Positions 17,099 through 25,415 of a stretch of 57,853 nucleotides of DNA are shown piece after piece. A model generated the notes under the pieces. It had not been told where the DNA came from and did no database searches. It saw only the letters and a program-made list of their open reading frames with translations. This DNA comes from Candidatus Omnitrophota bacterium (GTDB lineage: Bacteria > Omnitrophota > Gorgyraeia > Duberdicusellales > 4484-171). Location: the NCBI GenBank assembly GCA_018818105.1, contig JAHISK010000155.1:1-57853 (forward strand). Reading direction: 5' to 3'. Made by a program: the position numbers and the translations under genes. Each line of letters opens with the position of its first letter. Position 1 is the stretch's first letter.

Positions 17099-18268
17099 AT
17101 GAATCCTCGTATTATTTCGCTTAATCAATCAAGTACGCTTAAAATAACTGCGTTAACAAAAAAATTAGAACAAGAAGGTAAAGATGTTATTAACTTTGCT
17201 GCTGGTGAACCGGATTTTGATACTCCTTCTTTTATAAAGGATGCCGCAAAGCAGGCGATTGATAATGGGTTTACTAAGTATACTCCGTCAAGAGGAACTA
17301 TACAGTTAAGAGAAAAAATTGCCGAAAAGCTACAACAAGAAAATAACATACCTGCGACTTTTAAAAACATAATTGTTACTGCTGGGGCTAAATATGCTGT
17401 TTTTGTCGCTATATTTAGTCTTATAAATCAGGGGGATGAAGTGCTTTTGCCTTCACCATACTGGGTCAGTTACCCTGAAATAATAAAACTCGCTGGGGGA
17501 GTTTTAAGGGTTTTTCCTACAAAATCTACGGATGATTTCAAAATAAAAGCAGAAGATTTAGAAAAAGCGATAACACCTAAAACTAAAGTTTTAATTCTTA
17601 ATTATCCTAGTAATCCTACTGGTGTAACTTATAGTTATCAAGAGATAGAAGCTATTTATAAGGTTGTAAAAGATAAAGGTATTTTTGTTGTTAGTGATGA
17701 GATTTATGAGAAGTTAATTTATGATGGCCGCAGCCACATTAGTTTTGCTTCTTTTCCGGGGGCGGCTGATTTTACTGTCACAATAAATGGGTTTTCTAAA
17801 ACATATTCTATGACGGGGTGGAGAATAGGGTATTTAGTCGCGGCAGAGAAACTAATTAATGAAATTTCAAAAATGATAGATCATACAACTTCTTGTACCT
17901 CTTCTATATCTCAGAAAGGAGCCCAAGCCGCTTTAGATAATAAAGAATGGCAGGAGTTTATAAAAAAAGAATTTCAACAAAGGCGTGATTGTTTATGGGA
18001 AGGATTAAATAGCTGCCCTAAGATTAAACCGATAAAGTCGCAAGGAACGTTTTATATGTTTTGCGATATAAGGGATACGGGGCTTTCTTCGATGGATTTT
18101 GCGTCGGGATTATTGGAGAAACATTTGGTTTCTTGTATTCCCGCGGATTCTTTTGGCTCTCAGGGATTTATTCGTGTGAGTTTTGCAACAAGTATCGACA
18201 GCATAAAGAAGGGAATTATTAGGATAAAAGAATTTATCACAAAGACTAACGGCGAAAGACTTCTCTAA
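17099..18268 (+). CDS. aspC: Aspartate aminotransferase, class I PLP enzyme
   Basis: Interconverts aspartate + 2-oxoglutarate with oxaloacetate + glutamate. Seen: NFAAGEPDFDTP near residue 33, LNYPSNPTG around 168, SDEIYEKLIYDG and the PLP lysine in NGFSKTYSMTGWRIGY. Starting at ATG 17099 gives 389 residues, normal for the family; a TTG at 17081 falls in a tandem repeat. First gene after the ribosomal locus and next to aconitase-family, isocitrate and malate dehydrogenase genes, which suits an oxaloacetate/2-oxoglutarate role. Exact substrate preference within class I is not proven. Confidence 0.88.
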   Translation: MNPRIISLNQSSTLKITALTKKLEQEGKDVINFAAGEPDFDTPSFIKDAAKQAIDNGFTKYTPSRGTIQLREKIAEKLQQENNIPATFKNIIVTAGAKYAVFVAIFSLINQGDEVLLPSPYWVSYPEIIKLAGGVLRVFPTKSTDDFKIKAEDLEKAITPKTKVLILNYPSNPTGVTYSYQEIEAIYKVVKDKGIFVVSDEIYEKLIYDGRSHISFASFPGAADFTVTINGFSKTYSMTGWRIGYLVAAEKLINEISKMIDHTTSCTSSISQKGAQAALDNKEWQEFIKKEFQQRRDCLWEGLNSCPKIKPIKSQGTFYMFCDIRDTGLSSMDFASGLLEKHLVSCIPADSFGSQGFIRVSFATSIDSIKKGIIRIKEFITKTNGERLL

Positions 18269-18306
18269 TCAAATCATTAAGTGATTTTCAGTAACTAATA
18301 TATACC

Positions 18307-19575
18307 ATGAGTAGACAGACAATAATTGAAAAAATTCTTTCTTCTCATTCCTCTAAACGTTTGTATGCTAATGATGTTGGTATATGTAATGTTGATTTTT
18401 GTTTTTCTCAGGATGGAACTACTTCATTAGTTCTAGATAGCCTTTCTCAGTTAAAAGCTTCCCTTAAGTATCCAAAAAAATACGCAATGTTTATTGATCA
18501 TAGTAGTCCTTCTCCGAATGTGGGGGTATCAGGAGTCCATGCTCAAATGAGATCGTTTGCGAATAAATACAAAAATCGTATTTTCGATGTAGGTTGCGGA
18601 ATTTCTCATCAGTTAATAGTAGAAGAAGGGTTTGCTTATCCTGGAGCTCTTATATTAGGGGCTGATTCTCACACTTCCACAGCCGGCGCCTTAGGCGCGG
18701 CTGCTTTTGGTATGGGATCTACAGATATAGCTGTTGCCCTTACTACAGGTAAGAATTGGTTTAAAGTACCGCCGACATATAAAATTGTAGTTTCTGGTAA
18801 GTTACCTGTAGGCGTTTTTAGTAAAGACATCATTTTATCTATTATTCATAAACTAGGCGCGGCTGGCGCGACTTATAAATCCGTTGAATTTGGAGGGAGT
18901 GTTATTGATAAGTTATCAATGGATGCGTTATTTACTATTACTAATATGACGATAGAGTTTGGCGCCAAATGCGGTCTAATCGCGCCGGACGCGCGAGTTT
19001 TTTCTTATCTTTCTAAGATAGGCGTAAAGAAGCAAAAGGCAGTGTTAGCTGATAAAAATTGTAATTACCAGAGGGTTATTGAATTTGATATTTCCAAACT
19101 GACACCGTATGTAGCAAAACCGCATGCGGTAGATAATGGCGTCCGGGTAGAAGAAGTTGAAGGTAAAAAAATAGACCAGGCATTTTTAGGAACGTGTACT
19201 AATGGACGGTTAGAAGATTTAGAAATAGCAGCTAAAATTCTGGAAGGAAAAAAAGTTCATCCCGATGTTAAGTTTTTTGTAGCGCCTGCTTCGCAGAGGA
19301 TAATGTTAGAGGCTTTACGCAAAGGAATAATAAGAATTATTTTAGAAGCGGGAGGTTTAATTTTACCTCCGGGATGTGGGGGGTGTGTAGGGACTCATCA
19401 AGGAGTTCCCGCGGATGGAGAAGTAGTAATTTCTACTGCCAATAGAAATTTTAAAGGTAGAATGGGTAATCCTTTAAGTTTTATTTATCTTGGGTCTCCG
19501 GCAACTGTCGTTGCGTCAGCAATTAAGGGCAAGATTACTGATCCTAGGAAGTATATAAAGGCAATCAAAAAATAA
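18307..19575 (+). CDS. Aconitase-family dehydratase large subunit (LeuC/HacA type)
   Basis: Large, iron-sulfur subunit of a two-subunit hydro-lyase. Cluster ligands are in GTCTNGRLEDL (one Cys) and GCGGCVGTHQG (two Cys). Active-site motifs DHSSPSPN and ADSHTSTAGALGAAAFGMGS are present. 422 residues matches LeuC/homoaconitase subunits rather than monomeric aconitase (about 900). The partner small subunit lies at 20889, separated by pilT. With NAD-isocitrate dehydrogenase next door and no leuA/leuB here, it may act as an aconitase; isopropylmalate or homocitrate chemistry is equally possible from sequence alone. Confidence 0.85.
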   Translation: MSRQTIIEKILSSHSSKRLYANDVGICNVDFCFSQDGTTSLVLDSLSQLKASLKYPKKYAMFIDHSSPSPNVGVSGVHAQMRSFANKYKNRIFDVGCGISHQLIVEEGFAYPGALILGADSHTSTAGALGAAAFGMGSTDIAVALTTGKNWFKVPPTYKIVVSGKLPVGVFSKDIILSIIHKLGAAGATYKSVEFGGSVIDKLSMDALFTITNMTIEFGAKCGLIAPDARVFSYLSKIGVKKQKAVLADKNCNYQRVIEFDISKLTPYVAKPHAVDNGVRVEEVEGKKIDQAFLGTCTNGRLEDLEIAAKILEGKKVHPDVKFFVAPASQRIMLEALRKGIIRIILEAGGLILPPGCGGCVGTHQGVPADGEVVISTANRNFKGRMGNPLSFIYLGSPATVVASAIKGKITDPRKYIKAIKK

Positions 19576-19582
19576 TAAATAT

Positions 19583-19712
19583 TGTAGGGGGCGATCTTTG
19601 TGTTGTCCCGTTACAAAATTAGGATAATTTGTAATTAATTATTGCCACGTGATCTCGTTTCTCTCGAAACGTGGCTAATTCCCACATGCGCGCTTGTGCG
19701 CCACGTGGTCAT
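19583..19712 (+). repeat. REP-like sequence and hairpins upstream of pilT
   Basis: TGTAGGGGGCGATCTTTGTG at 19583 followed by TTGTCCCGTTACA resembles the REP copies elsewhere. From 19644 a second set of palindromes uses the word CCACGT: GCCACG with CGTGGC (19644-19649 and 19670-19675), CGTTTC with GAAACG (19656-19661 and 19666-19671), and GCGCCACGTGG near 19700. RBS AGGAGG of pilT lies right after. Confidence 0.55.
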
Positions 19713-19724
19713 TAGGAGGTTTTT

Positions 19725-20774
19725 ATGGTTAATATGAACGCGCTTCTTAAGAAAACGATGGAAGTAGGTGCTTCCGATCTTCATATTACGGTTAATAGTC
19801 CGCCTATTGTAAGAATTGATGGAAAATTACATCATACTGAATTGCCTATTTTAAATAGCGACCAGACCAAAGCCGTTATATATAGTATTCTTAATGATGA
19901 ACAAAAATCCGCGTTTGAGAGAGATAGAGAGTTAGACTTTTCTTTTTCTTTACCAGATATGGATAGATATAGAATAAATGTGCATTATCAAAAAGGTAAT
20001 GTTGAAGCCGCTTTCCGGCGGATTCCTAAAGAAATTCCTAAAATTGAAGATTTAGGAATTCCTAAAGTAGCTTATGATTTAATTAGGAAACCAAACGGCT
20101 TAGTTCTTGTCACCGGGCCAACTGGTATGGGAAAAAGTACGACACTTGCGGCGATGATAGATGTTATTAACTCAGAAAGAGAAGAAATGATTATTTGTAT
20201 AGAGGATCCTATTGAATACATGCATGTTAATAAAAAAAGTATAATAAAACAACGAGAGATATATTCTGATACGCGGTCTTTTCCAGAGGCTTTAAGAAGG
20301 GCGTTACGTCAGGATCCTGACGTAATTGTTGTAGGTGAGATGCGGGATTTAGAAACAATAGGTACCGCATTGACTGCCGCGGAGACTGGGCATTTAGTGT
20401 TAGCGACATTACATACCCCTGACGCGCCTCAAACTGTGCAAAGAATAATTGATGTTTTTCCTCCTCATCAGCAAAAACAAATAAGGGTTCAGTTAGCAGA
20501 TTGTCTTCAAGGCGTAATATCTCAGTTACTTCTTTCCCGTGCTCAGGGAAAAGGAAGGGTTCTTGCTACAGAGGTGTTAATTGCTACGCCTGGGATTAAA
20601 AATCTTGTAAGAGAAGAAGAAGTCGCTCAGATTCCGTCATTGATTCAAATGGGCGGTCAGTACGGGATGCATACTATGGATAAATGTTTAAAGGAGTATT
20701 ATAAGAAGGGATTTATCACTAGAGAGGTTGCGGTAAGTAAAGTGAAAAATATTATGGAGTTTGATAGTCTTTGA
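19725..20774 (+). CDS. pilT: Type IV pilus retraction ATPase PilT
   Basis: Hexameric ATPase powering pilus retraction at the inner-membrane base. 349 residues: N-terminal PAS-like domain (MEVGASDLHITVNSPP), Walker A GPTGMGKST at 131-139, Asp box EDPIEYMH, Walker B region DPDVIVVGEMRD, and His box AETGHLVLATLHT. The C-terminal part matches the PilT AIRNLIRE-type motif loosely as GIKNLVREE. AGGAGG at 19714-19719 is a strong RBS. No other pilus gene is nearby; it interrupts the dehydratase subunit pair. Confidence 0.95.
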   Translation: MVNMNALLKKTMEVGASDLHITVNSPPIVRIDGKLHHTELPILNSDQTKAVIYSILNDEQKSAFERDRELDFSFSLPDMDRYRINVHYQKGNVEAAFRRIPKEIPKIEDLGIPKVAYDLIRKPNGLVLVTGPTGMGKSTTLAAMIDVINSEREEMIICIEDPIEYMHVNKKSIIKQREIYSDTRSFPEALRRALRQDPDVIVVGEMRDLETIGTALTAAETGHLVLATLHTPDAPQTVQRIIDVFPPHQQKQIRVQLADCLQGVISQLLLSRAQGKGRVLATEVLIATPGIKNLVREEEVAQIPSLIQMGGQYGMHTMDKCLKEYYKKGFITREVAVSKVKNIMEFDSL

Positions 20775-20779
20775 GGAGA

Positions 20780-20828
20780 CTGAAGACCGAAGACCGAAGA
20801 CTGAAGACTGAAGGCTGAAGCCTGGGGA
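20780..20828 (+). repeat. Tandem 7-base repeat (YYGAAGA-type)
   Basis: Seven consecutive 7-mers: CTGAAGA, CCGAAGA, CCGAAGA, CTGAAGA, CTGAAGG, CTGAAGC, CTGGGGA. It starts five bases after the pilT stop. Looser relatives appear at 8562-8600 and 13310-13345. No coding or hairpin potential is seen. Confidence 0.9.
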
Positions 20829-20888
20829 TAGAAGGCGAAAAAGGACATAAAATATAAAATATAAGACTAAAGAGGGTAAGAAATAAAG

Positions 20889-21389
20889 ATGGTGTTGGAA
20901 GGTAGGGTTTTTAGGTTTGGTGATAATATAAATACTGATTGGATTATTTCAGGAAGGTATAAGTTTGCTATTACTGATATGAAGAAGTTATCTCAGTATT
21001 TATTTGAAGATATAAGGACTAACTTTTTTAAAGAAATAGTCCCATCTAAATCTATAATTGTCGCGGGCGATAATTTTGGTATGGGGTCTTCTCGGGAACA
21101 AGCTCCTTGGGTGATAAAAGAAGCGGGTATAATTTGTGTGGTTGCAAAGAGTTTTGCCCGGATATTTTATAGGAATTCATTTAATATAGGGTTACCTTTG
21201 ATTGAGGCAGATACTTCTTCTATAAAAGAAGCAGATCAAATAAGTGTTGATGTTGATACGGGTGTAATAAATAATAAAAATTACCAAGTTCCAATTGAAT
21301 TTAATCCTTGGGATAATTTCCGTAAGGAATTAATAAGATGCAATGGTGTTATAAATTATCTTAGTCGACATAAAAATTTTAAGATATAG
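20889..21389 (+). CDS. Aconitase-family dehydratase small subunit (LeuD type)
   Basis: Swivel-domain subunit that pairs with the 18307 product. 166 residues, with FGDNINTDWIISGRYKFAIT at the start, the substrate loop GDNFGMGSSREQAPWVIKEA around residues 58-78, and AKSFARIFYRNSFNIGLPLI. This is the length of archaeal-type LeuD/HacB, shorter than enterobacterial LeuD. Next gene is isocitrate dehydrogenase 20 bases on. Confidence 0.88.
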   Translation: MVLEGRVFRFGDNINTDWIISGRYKFAITDMKKLSQYLFEDIRTNFFKEIVPSKSIIVAGDNFGMGSSREQAPWVIKEAGIICVVAKSFARIFYRNSFNIGLPLIEADTSSIKEADQISVDVDTGVINNKNYQVPIEFNPWDNFRKELIRCNGVINYLSRHKNFKI

Positions 21390-21409
21390 AAATTAAGGGG
21401 TGCGCTATT

Positions 21410-22504
21410 ATGAGTTATAAAATCACATTGATTCCAGGAGATGGTATAGGTCCTGAGGTTACCGATGCGGCTTGCGTTTGTTTAGGGGCGTTAGATATTG
21501 ATATTGATTGGGAGGAAGCCATAGCGGGACAACCGGCATTAGAAAAGTATGGAACTCTTTTACCTAAAGAAACGTTAGATTCCATAAAGAAAAATAAAGT
21601 AGCGTTAAAGGGACCTATTACGACGCCAATAGGAGAGGGGTTTCGATCTATAAATGTCGAGTTAAGACAAGAGTTAGATCTATATGTGTGTTTACGTCCG
21701 ACGTATACCATTGAAGGCGCAAAATCAAGATATAAAGACGTAGATATTATTGTTGTTAGAGAAAATAGTGAAGATCTATATGCTGGGGTAGAACTTAAGG
21801 ATGGAGATTCTCGTACTGAAGATATTATTGATCAAATAAACAACATTAGTGAAAAAAAGATAAGGAAAGGGAGTGCTTTGACATTAAAGCCAATCTCGAG
21901 GTTTGCTTCCTCTCGAATTATTCGATTTGCTTTTGAGTTAGCAAAAAAAGAGGGGAGAAAAAAGGTAACTTGCGTTCATAAAGCAAATATAATGAAATAC
22001 ACTGACGGATTATTTTTAAAGACATTTAGAGATATCTCTGCCGATTATTCCGATATAGAGGCCTTAGATATTATCGTAGATAACTTATCTATGCAATTGG
22101 TAATGAATCCAAATAAATTTGATGTTTTAGTATTGCCTAATCTTTATGGCGATATAATCTCAGATTTATGCGCGGGATTAGTCGGCGGGTTAGGGCTAGC
22201 CGCCGGTGCTAACATTGGTGATACTATGGCTATATTTGAGCCGGTGCATGGATCCGCGCCGAAGTATACTGGAAAGAATAAAGTGAATCCGACAGCAACG
22301 ATACTTTCAGCTAGTTTAATGCTTAAATATTTAGGTGAGAGTGAAAATGCTCGTTTTTTAGAGGAGGCCGTATTTTCTGTAATAAAAGAAGGCGTTAATG
22401 TTACCTACGATTTAAAATCTAGTAAAGATGTTGCTTCTGCTGTAGGAACTAAAGAATACGCGCAAGCTATTGTGGAGAAAATAAAGAAGATAAGTAACAA
22501 GTAA
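21410..22504 (+). CDS. NAD-type isocitrate/isopropylmalate dehydrogenase, probably isocitrate
   Basis: Oxidative decarboxylase of the beta-decarboxylating dehydrogenase family, 364 residues. ITLIPGDGIGPEVTDAA opens it. The substrate segment GEGFRSINVELRQELDLYVC has Ser and Asn where isocitrate dehydrogenases bind the extra carboxylate; LeuB has hydrophobic residues here. ENSEDLYAGVE, DNLSMQLVMNP and the cofactor loop EPVHGSAPKYTGKNKVNPTA follow. Context with aconitase-type and malate dehydrogenase genes supports isocitrate. Homoisocitrate or isopropylmalate remain possible. Gene symbol left open for that reason. Confidence 0.85.
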   Translation: MSYKITLIPGDGIGPEVTDAACVCLGALDIDIDWEEAIAGQPALEKYGTLLPKETLDSIKKNKVALKGPITTPIGEGFRSINVELRQELDLYVCLRPTYTIEGAKSRYKDVDIIVVRENSEDLYAGVELKDGDSRTEDIIDQINNISEKKIRKGSALTLKPISRFASSRIIRFAFELAKKEGRKKVTCVHKANIMKYTDGLFLKTFRDISADYSDIEALDIIVDNLSMQLVMNPNKFDVLVLPNLYGDIISDLCAGLVGGLGLAAGANIGDTMAIFEPVHGSAPKYTGKNKVNPTATILSASLMLKYLGESENARFLEEAVFSVIKEGVNVTYDLKSSKDVASAVGTKEYAQAIVEKIKKISNK

Positions 22505-22542
22505 CAGGTGTATAATCAACAAGCTGTGTTTACAGTGCGGCT

Positions 22543-22690
22543 AAGAATCAAAACCGAATTTTTTCGGGATCGTAAAAATCCCCTGCGCGGATTTTTACTG
22601 GCGCTTCACCCTTAAAAATCCTTCCTTTCAGGAAGGATACCATGCTTTTAAGGGATCAGAGCCTCCCTCTTAAAATTGTTTTTGATTCTT
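22543..22690 (+). other. 148-base multi-hairpin element upstream of mdh
   Basis: An outer stem AAGAATCAAAA (22543-22553) with TTTTGATTCTT (22680-22690) encloses three hairpins: CCGAA-TTTT-TTCGG (22554-22567), a perfect 10-bp GTAAAAATCC/GGATTTTTAC (22572-22598), and a two-tier stem CCCTTAAAA/TTTTAAGGG (22609-22617 with 22646-22654) whose tip is ATCCTTCC/GGAAGGAT (22618-22638). No ORF is seen in the 271-base gap. It could be a structured RNA, a MITE-like element or a DNA cruciform; no known riboswitch was recognised. Confidence 0.7.
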
Positions 22691-22775
22691 TCTTTCATCT
22701 GTAAGCTTGACTTATTGATAATACATAATAGGTAGATCAGGTAGCATGATATTTGATACATAGAGGTATAAAAAT

Positions 22776-23693
22776 ATGGTTAAAAAAATTTCAATAATTG
22801 GTAGTGGGGCAGTTGGATCGTCTTTAGCTTTTTGTTTACTTTCAAAGTTAAATCTAGAAGAACTTAATCTTATAGATATAGCCGATGGGTTAGCTAAAGG
22901 GGTTGCTTTAGATTTAGAAGATACCAGAGGAATTTTAGGTTTTAGTACTCAGGTAAGAGGCGGCTCAGATTTTTCGTTGATAAAAGATTCTGATATAGTT
23001 GTTATTACCGCGGGGATTGCGAGAAAAGACGGTATGACTAGAGCGGATCTGCTAAAGATAAATGGGACTGTTGCTAAAGACGTTTCTCAAAAAATAAAAG
23101 AATTCGCTTTCGGCGCGATAGTAATTACAGTGACTAATCCGCTTGATTTAATTACTTATATTGTATACAAAGAAACAGGGTTTTCCCGTAACAAGGTTTT
23201 TGGTATGGGGTCTTCGTTAGATACCAGCAGGTTTCTTAATATCCTTTATAAAGAAATGAAAATATCAGCGGATTCTGTGGAAGGGTTTGTTTATGGTCCG
23301 CATAGTAAGGATATGATTGTAGATTTATCGAAAGTTAAAGTTTCTGGCCAAAATTTAGATCGGTTTTTAGACAAAAAGAAGATAGACAGTATTAAACAAA
23401 AGGTTCAGTTAAGAGGTGCCGAAATTGTAAAGTGTCTTAAAACAAGAAGCGCTCATTTTGCTCCGTCGTTGGCATGTTTTTCTTTAATTGAGGCAATTGA
23501 TAGGGATAGTAATAAAATAATCCCTGTATCTGTTGTCTTACAGGGAGAATATGGATTATCAGATGTATGTATGGGGGTTCCCTGTGTTATAAATAAAAAG
23601 GGAATAGAGAAAATAATCGAAATAGAAGTAAGTAATGAAGATAAATCTGAACTTAAAAAAGTGAAAGATGCATTTAATAATTTAAATTTATAA
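22776..23693 (+). CDS. mdh: Malate dehydrogenase (LDH/MDH family)
   Basis: NAD-dependent malate-oxaloacetate interconversion. 305 residues. Rossmann motif GSGAVGSS at 8-15, NAD-selective Asp in LNLIDIADG, and the mobile loop ARKDGMTRADLL, whose methionine-arginine pattern is that of MDH rather than LDH. Catalytic Asp/Arg pair in SLDTSRF. The catalytic His is kept, but in GPHSKDM instead of the usual GxHGD, an unusual local change. A 270-base structured spacer separates it from isocitrate dehydrogenase. Confidence 0.88.
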   Translation: MVKKISIIGSGAVGSSLAFCLLSKLNLEELNLIDIADGLAKGVALDLEDTRGILGFSTQVRGGSDFSLIKDSDIVVITAGIARKDGMTRADLLKINGTVAKDVSQKIKEFAFGAIVITVTNPLDLITYIVYKETGFSRNKVFGMGSSLDTSRFLNILYKEMKISADSVEGFVYGPHSKDMIVDLSKVKVSGQNLDRFLDKKKIDSIKQKVQLRGAEIVKCLKTRSAHFAPSLACFSLIEAIDRDSNKIIPVSVVLQGEYGLSDVCMGVPCVINKKGIEKIIEIEVSNEDKSELKKVKDAFNNLNL

Positions 23694-23820
23694 TAGAAAT
23701 TGATAGAGATTCGCTTTGCGAAATTAATAGAGATTTATTGTTAACGAATTTTTAAACAATTAATTTCTACAAATTTCGTGAACGAAGTGAACAAATTTCA
23801 ATAAATATCTATATTAATAT
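23694..23820 (+). repeat. AT-rich palindromic spacer
   Basis: Contains ATTCGC-TTT-GCGAAAT near 23712, TTCGT-GA-ACGAA near 23777, and TAGAAATTGA facing TTAATTTCTA (about 23694 and 23760). No recognisable promoter or Shine-Dalgarno directly precedes the following ATG at 23821. Confidence 0.5.
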
Positions 23821-25062
23821 ATGTATGATGTAGCAATAATTGGCGCAGGTCCAGCAGGTATAGCCGCGGCGAAGTTATCATCTAAATATGGATTAAAAAC
23901 AATTCTTCTTGAAAAAGAAAAGAAATGTTTTGGCGGAACATGTCTAAATACTGGTTGCATCCCCACAAAATTCTTCTTAAACTCATCAAAAATAAATAAA
24001 AATTGGCAAGAAACAATTATTGGTAAGGACCAATTAGTAGAAAACATAAAAACTCCCTTATTGAAATATTTAGAAAATAAAGGAGTGGCTGTTCAATTTG
24101 GAGAAACATCTTTTATTGATATCAACACATTGTTAGTAGGAGATAATACGATAAGCGCAAAAAATATTATTATCGCGACAGGATCGGTTCCTAAGAAAAT
24201 TACAACTGAAAAGAAGTGTATTGTCGCCGAAGATTTATTCCGTTTATCAGATTTACCGCCAAAAGTTCTTATCGTTGGCGGTGGGTATATTGGCATAGAA
24301 TTTGCGTCTATGTTAAGCCGTTTTGACCGAGAGGTTACAGTCATTGAGAAAGAGAACCGCATTTTACCGTTATCCGATGCTTATTTTGCCAAGCGTTTGC
24401 GGATTATTTTAGAAAATGGCGGTATAAAAATTCATACTGGTAAAAGCTTATCAGATTGTAACGTTGATGATTTTGATATAATAATTTTGGCAATAGGTAG
24501 AAGCGCGCAAGTTAAACAGTTGAAAGTAGATAACATAAACTTATCAGTGTGTGATGGGGGATGGATTAAAACAGATGAATTCTTAAGGACAAATATCCCA
24601 AATGTTTATGCTTGCGGGGATATTACGGGTAAAAAACTTCTTGCTTATATTGGAGAATATCAAGGGAGTATTTGTGTCGAAAATATAATGGGTAAGAAGG
24701 TTGGAGTAGATTATCAGGGAATAGGGGAATGTGTATTTTCTATTCCTCAAATGGCTAGCGTAGGAATTTTAGAAGACGAAGCAAAAACTAAAAATATAGA
24801 ATATAGAGTTATAAAGTCTAATTTTTTAAAGTATTCTTCCGCTCATGTATATAATGATACTAATGGATTTATTGAGATTGTCATGAATCTTAAAAATAAG
24901 ATAATAGGCGCGGGTATTATTTCTAATAGCGCGTGTGAATTAATAAGTTTATTTTCTTATTGCATTAAAAACAATATGAGTTTAGATTCTCTTGAAAAAT
25001 GCACCTTTATACATCCCACTCTTTCAGAAATTATTCCGCTATTAGCGAAAGAAGGCAAATAA
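23821..25062 (+). CDS. lpd: Dihydrolipoamide dehydrogenase-like flavoprotein
   Basis: FAD-dependent pyridine nucleotide-disulfide oxidoreductase, the E3 component of 2-oxo acid dehydrogenase or glycine cleavage complexes. FAD motif GAGPAGIAAA at 8-17, redox pair C41/C46 in GGTCLNTGCIPTK, NAD motif VGGGYIGIEFAS, second FAD motif YACGDITG, and the C-terminal catalytic dyad region IHPTLSEI. 413 residues is some 45 short of the usual length, mostly through a trimmed middle. No E1/E2 or gcv genes are in the window. Another disulfide reductase role is possible. Confidence 0.85.
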   Translation: MYDVAIIGAGPAGIAAAKLSSKYGLKTILLEKEKKCFGGTCLNTGCIPTKFFLNSSKINKNWQETIIGKDQLVENIKTPLLKYLENKGVAVQFGETSFIDINTLLVGDNTISAKNIIIATGSVPKKITTEKKCIVAEDLFRLSDLPPKVLIVGGGYIGIEFASMLSRFDREVTVIEKENRILPLSDAYFAKRLRIILENGGIKIHTGKSLSDCNVDDFDIIILAIGRSAQVKQLKVDNINLSVCDGGWIKTDEFLRTNIPNVYACGDITGKKLLAYIGEYQGSICVENIMGKKVGVDYQGIGECVFSIPQMASVGILEDEAKTKNIEYRVIKSNFLKYSSAHVYNDTNGFIEIVMNLKNKIIGAGIISNSACELISLFSYCIKNNMSLDSLEKCTFIHPTLSEIIPLLAKEGK

Positions 25063-25415
25063 TCTTTGCGCTATATCTAGCAAAAAAAATCTTAAATACT
25101 AGAGTTGAATAATACAAGATTATTTGATAAGATAATATAACTTAATTATAGGACTGTTGTAAAATTCAACAGTCCTTGATTACACTTAAGATCACGCTCT
25201 TTCACAGTATTGAAATGCTCATTTATAAATACAATCACCTTTTGTTAATGATTATCTGGTTATTTTACTAAGGAAAGTCTGTTAGGATTACTTAGAATTT
25301 GATAAACAGTACGCATGTTAACACGGATATAGAAGTTTGTGGCTATACGCGAATTAAATGGGCGTTTATAAGCGTTCCTCAAATTAATCGTCTGTGTTTA
25401 AGAAAGGGGTAGAAA
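25063..25415 (+). other. 353-base intergenic region upstream of giant coiled-coil gene
   Basis: No ORF of note is supported. The main feature is a perfect 10-bp hairpin AGGACTGTTG-TAAAATT-CAACAGTCCT (25150-25176) with only a weak T-tract after it; a diverged relative lies downstream of the coiled-coil gene at 31358-31392 (27 of 35 positions equal). The remainder is AT-rich and no convincing sigma-70 promoter was found. AAAGGGG at 25402-25408 is an RBS for the ATG at 25416. Confidence 0.6.
25150..25182 (+). terminator. Hairpin behind lpd, possible terminator / repeat end
   Basis: Perfect 10-bp stem with a 7-base loop, ending CCTTGATT. The short T content makes termination uncertain. The word GGACTGTTGTAAAATTC recurs inverted with one change at 51351-51367, and diverged at 31361, so it may instead be the terminus of a small mobile element. 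Confidence 0.45.

Noticed and set aside
20780-20828. CRISPR array
   Set aside because: Units are 7 bases in tandem with no spacers; no cas genes in the window.
21410-22504. LeuB (isopropylmalate dehydrogenase) as firm call
   Set aside because: Substrate segment has the Ser-x-Asn pattern of isocitrate dehydrogenases and no leucine genes are adjacent; kept as alternative only.
22707-22735. Promoter with TTGACT upstream of mdh
   Set aside because: No acceptable -10 hexamer at 16-18 bases; the nearest CATAAT is only 11 bases away.
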